From: Alphaproteobacteria bacterium
GTDB taxonomy: Bacteria; Pseudomonadota; Alphaproteobacteria; Rhodobacterales; Rhodobacteraceae
Reading direction: 5' to 3'
DNA: 13,375 nucleotides
NCBI GenBank assembly: GCA_024277955.1
Contig: JAJRUE010000030.1
Location: forward strand, 1 to 13,375
The notes beneath the pieces are model-generated. The model was given only the letters and a program-made list of their open reading frames with translations. It was not told the DNA's origin and did not search any database. The translations under genes and the position numbers were made by a program. Positions 13,117 to 13,375 of the stretch are shown here, piece by piece. The number at the start of each line of letters is the position of its first letter. The stretch's first letter is position 1.

Positions 13117-13375
13117 ATGACCGAAGCCTATATCTTTGATGCCGTCCGCACCCCGCGCGGCAAGGGCCGCAAGGACGGATCCCTGCACGAAGTCACCTCC
13201 TTGCGCCTGTCCGCGCAGGTGCTGAACGCGTTGAAGGAACGCAACAACCTCGACGGCCACGCGGTCGAGGACGTGATCTGGGGCAACGTGACCCAGGTCG
13301 GCGAACAGGGCGGCTGCCTCGCGCGTTCCGCGGTGCTGGCCTCGGAGCTTGATGAATCGATCCCCGGCCTCGCGA
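13117..13375 (+). CDS. Acetyl-CoA C-acyltransferase (thiolase), N-terminal part only
   Basis: About 86 residues are visible before the window ends. The start EAYIFDAVRTPRGKGRKDGSLHEV is the typical thiolase N-terminus, and the later VIWGNVTQVGEQGGCLARSAVLAS matches the first thiolase domain. The nucleophilic Cys (usually in a CASG motif) should follow just past the edge, so activity cannot be checked. Family members cleave 3-ketoacyl-CoA with CoA to give acetyl-CoA, the last step of beta-oxidation, or condense acetyl-CoA in the reverse direction. It follows the GST gene by 14 bp on the same strand and probably shares its transcript. The ATG at 13117 is preferred over 13111 for ribosome-site spacing. 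Confidence 0.93.
   Translation, partial: MTEAYIFDAVRTPRGKGRKDGSLHEVTSLRLSAQVLNALKERNNLDGHAVEDVIWGNVTQVGEQGGCLARSAVLASELDESIPGLA

Overview
The window is GC-rich, densely packed DNA whose gene content and order point to an alphaproteobacterium of the Rhodobacterales, most likely the Roseobacter group. Pointers are the DmdC-type acyl-CoA dehydrogenase preceded by two small MerR regulators, the adjoining acyl-CoA dehydrogenase/GST/thiolase genes, a PP2C-kinase fusion protein, and intergenic elements with the core TATTTTTGC..AGAAGAA. This placement comes from family knowledge and style of sequence, not from a search. No rRNA, tRNA, CRISPR array, phage gene or insertion sequence was seen.

Layout. 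(1) 1-1056, plus: the 3' part of a fused PP2C phosphatase/Ser-Thr kinase with a C-terminal membrane anchor, cut by the window edge. (2) 1069-1755, minus: an SRAP (YedK/HMCES) abasic-site DNA crosslinking protein, convergent with the kinase. (3) 1797-1858: two tandem hairpins. (4) 1879-3399, minus: a secreted UshA-like 5'-nucleotidase with an altered set of metal ligands, behind a recognisable promoter. (5) 3583-5323, plus: an overlapping operon of a DUF952 protein, pyrD and an ArsC-family reductase, closed by a rho-independent terminator at 5409-5431. (6) 5477-7735, minus: an overlapping operon of two hotdog thioesterases and a MATE transporter. (7) 7920 to the end, plus: two paralogous MerR regulators, a DmdC-like acyl-CoA dehydrogenase, a 70-residue ribbon-helix-helix-like protein, an LCAD-type acyl-CoA dehydrogenase, a glutathione S-transferase-like protein and the start of a thiolase.

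The right-hand block (8545 onward) reads as a catabolic locus for acyl-CoA thioesters. Two dehydrogenases of different architecture could take different acyl-CoAs to enoyl-CoAs, and the thiolase would perform the final cleavage; hydratase and hydroxyacyl-CoA dehydrogenase genes probably lie beyond the right edge. A perfect TGACGT-AA-ACGTCA palindrome with two more half-sites lies upstream of the second MerR gene and is the likely operator of the locus. The substrate (fatty acid, branched-chain or methylmercaptopropionyl-CoA) cannot be decided from this window.

The less ordinary items are: the 70-residue RHH-like protein translationally coupled to a dehydrogenase; a nucleotidase-family enzyme lacking three classical metal ligands; an inverted pair of 24-bp repeats around a structured 181-bp spacer, with a related composite repeat-hairpin module at the arsC terminator; and a clear codon-usage shift inside the DmdC-like gene. 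No plainly new multi-gene system is visible.
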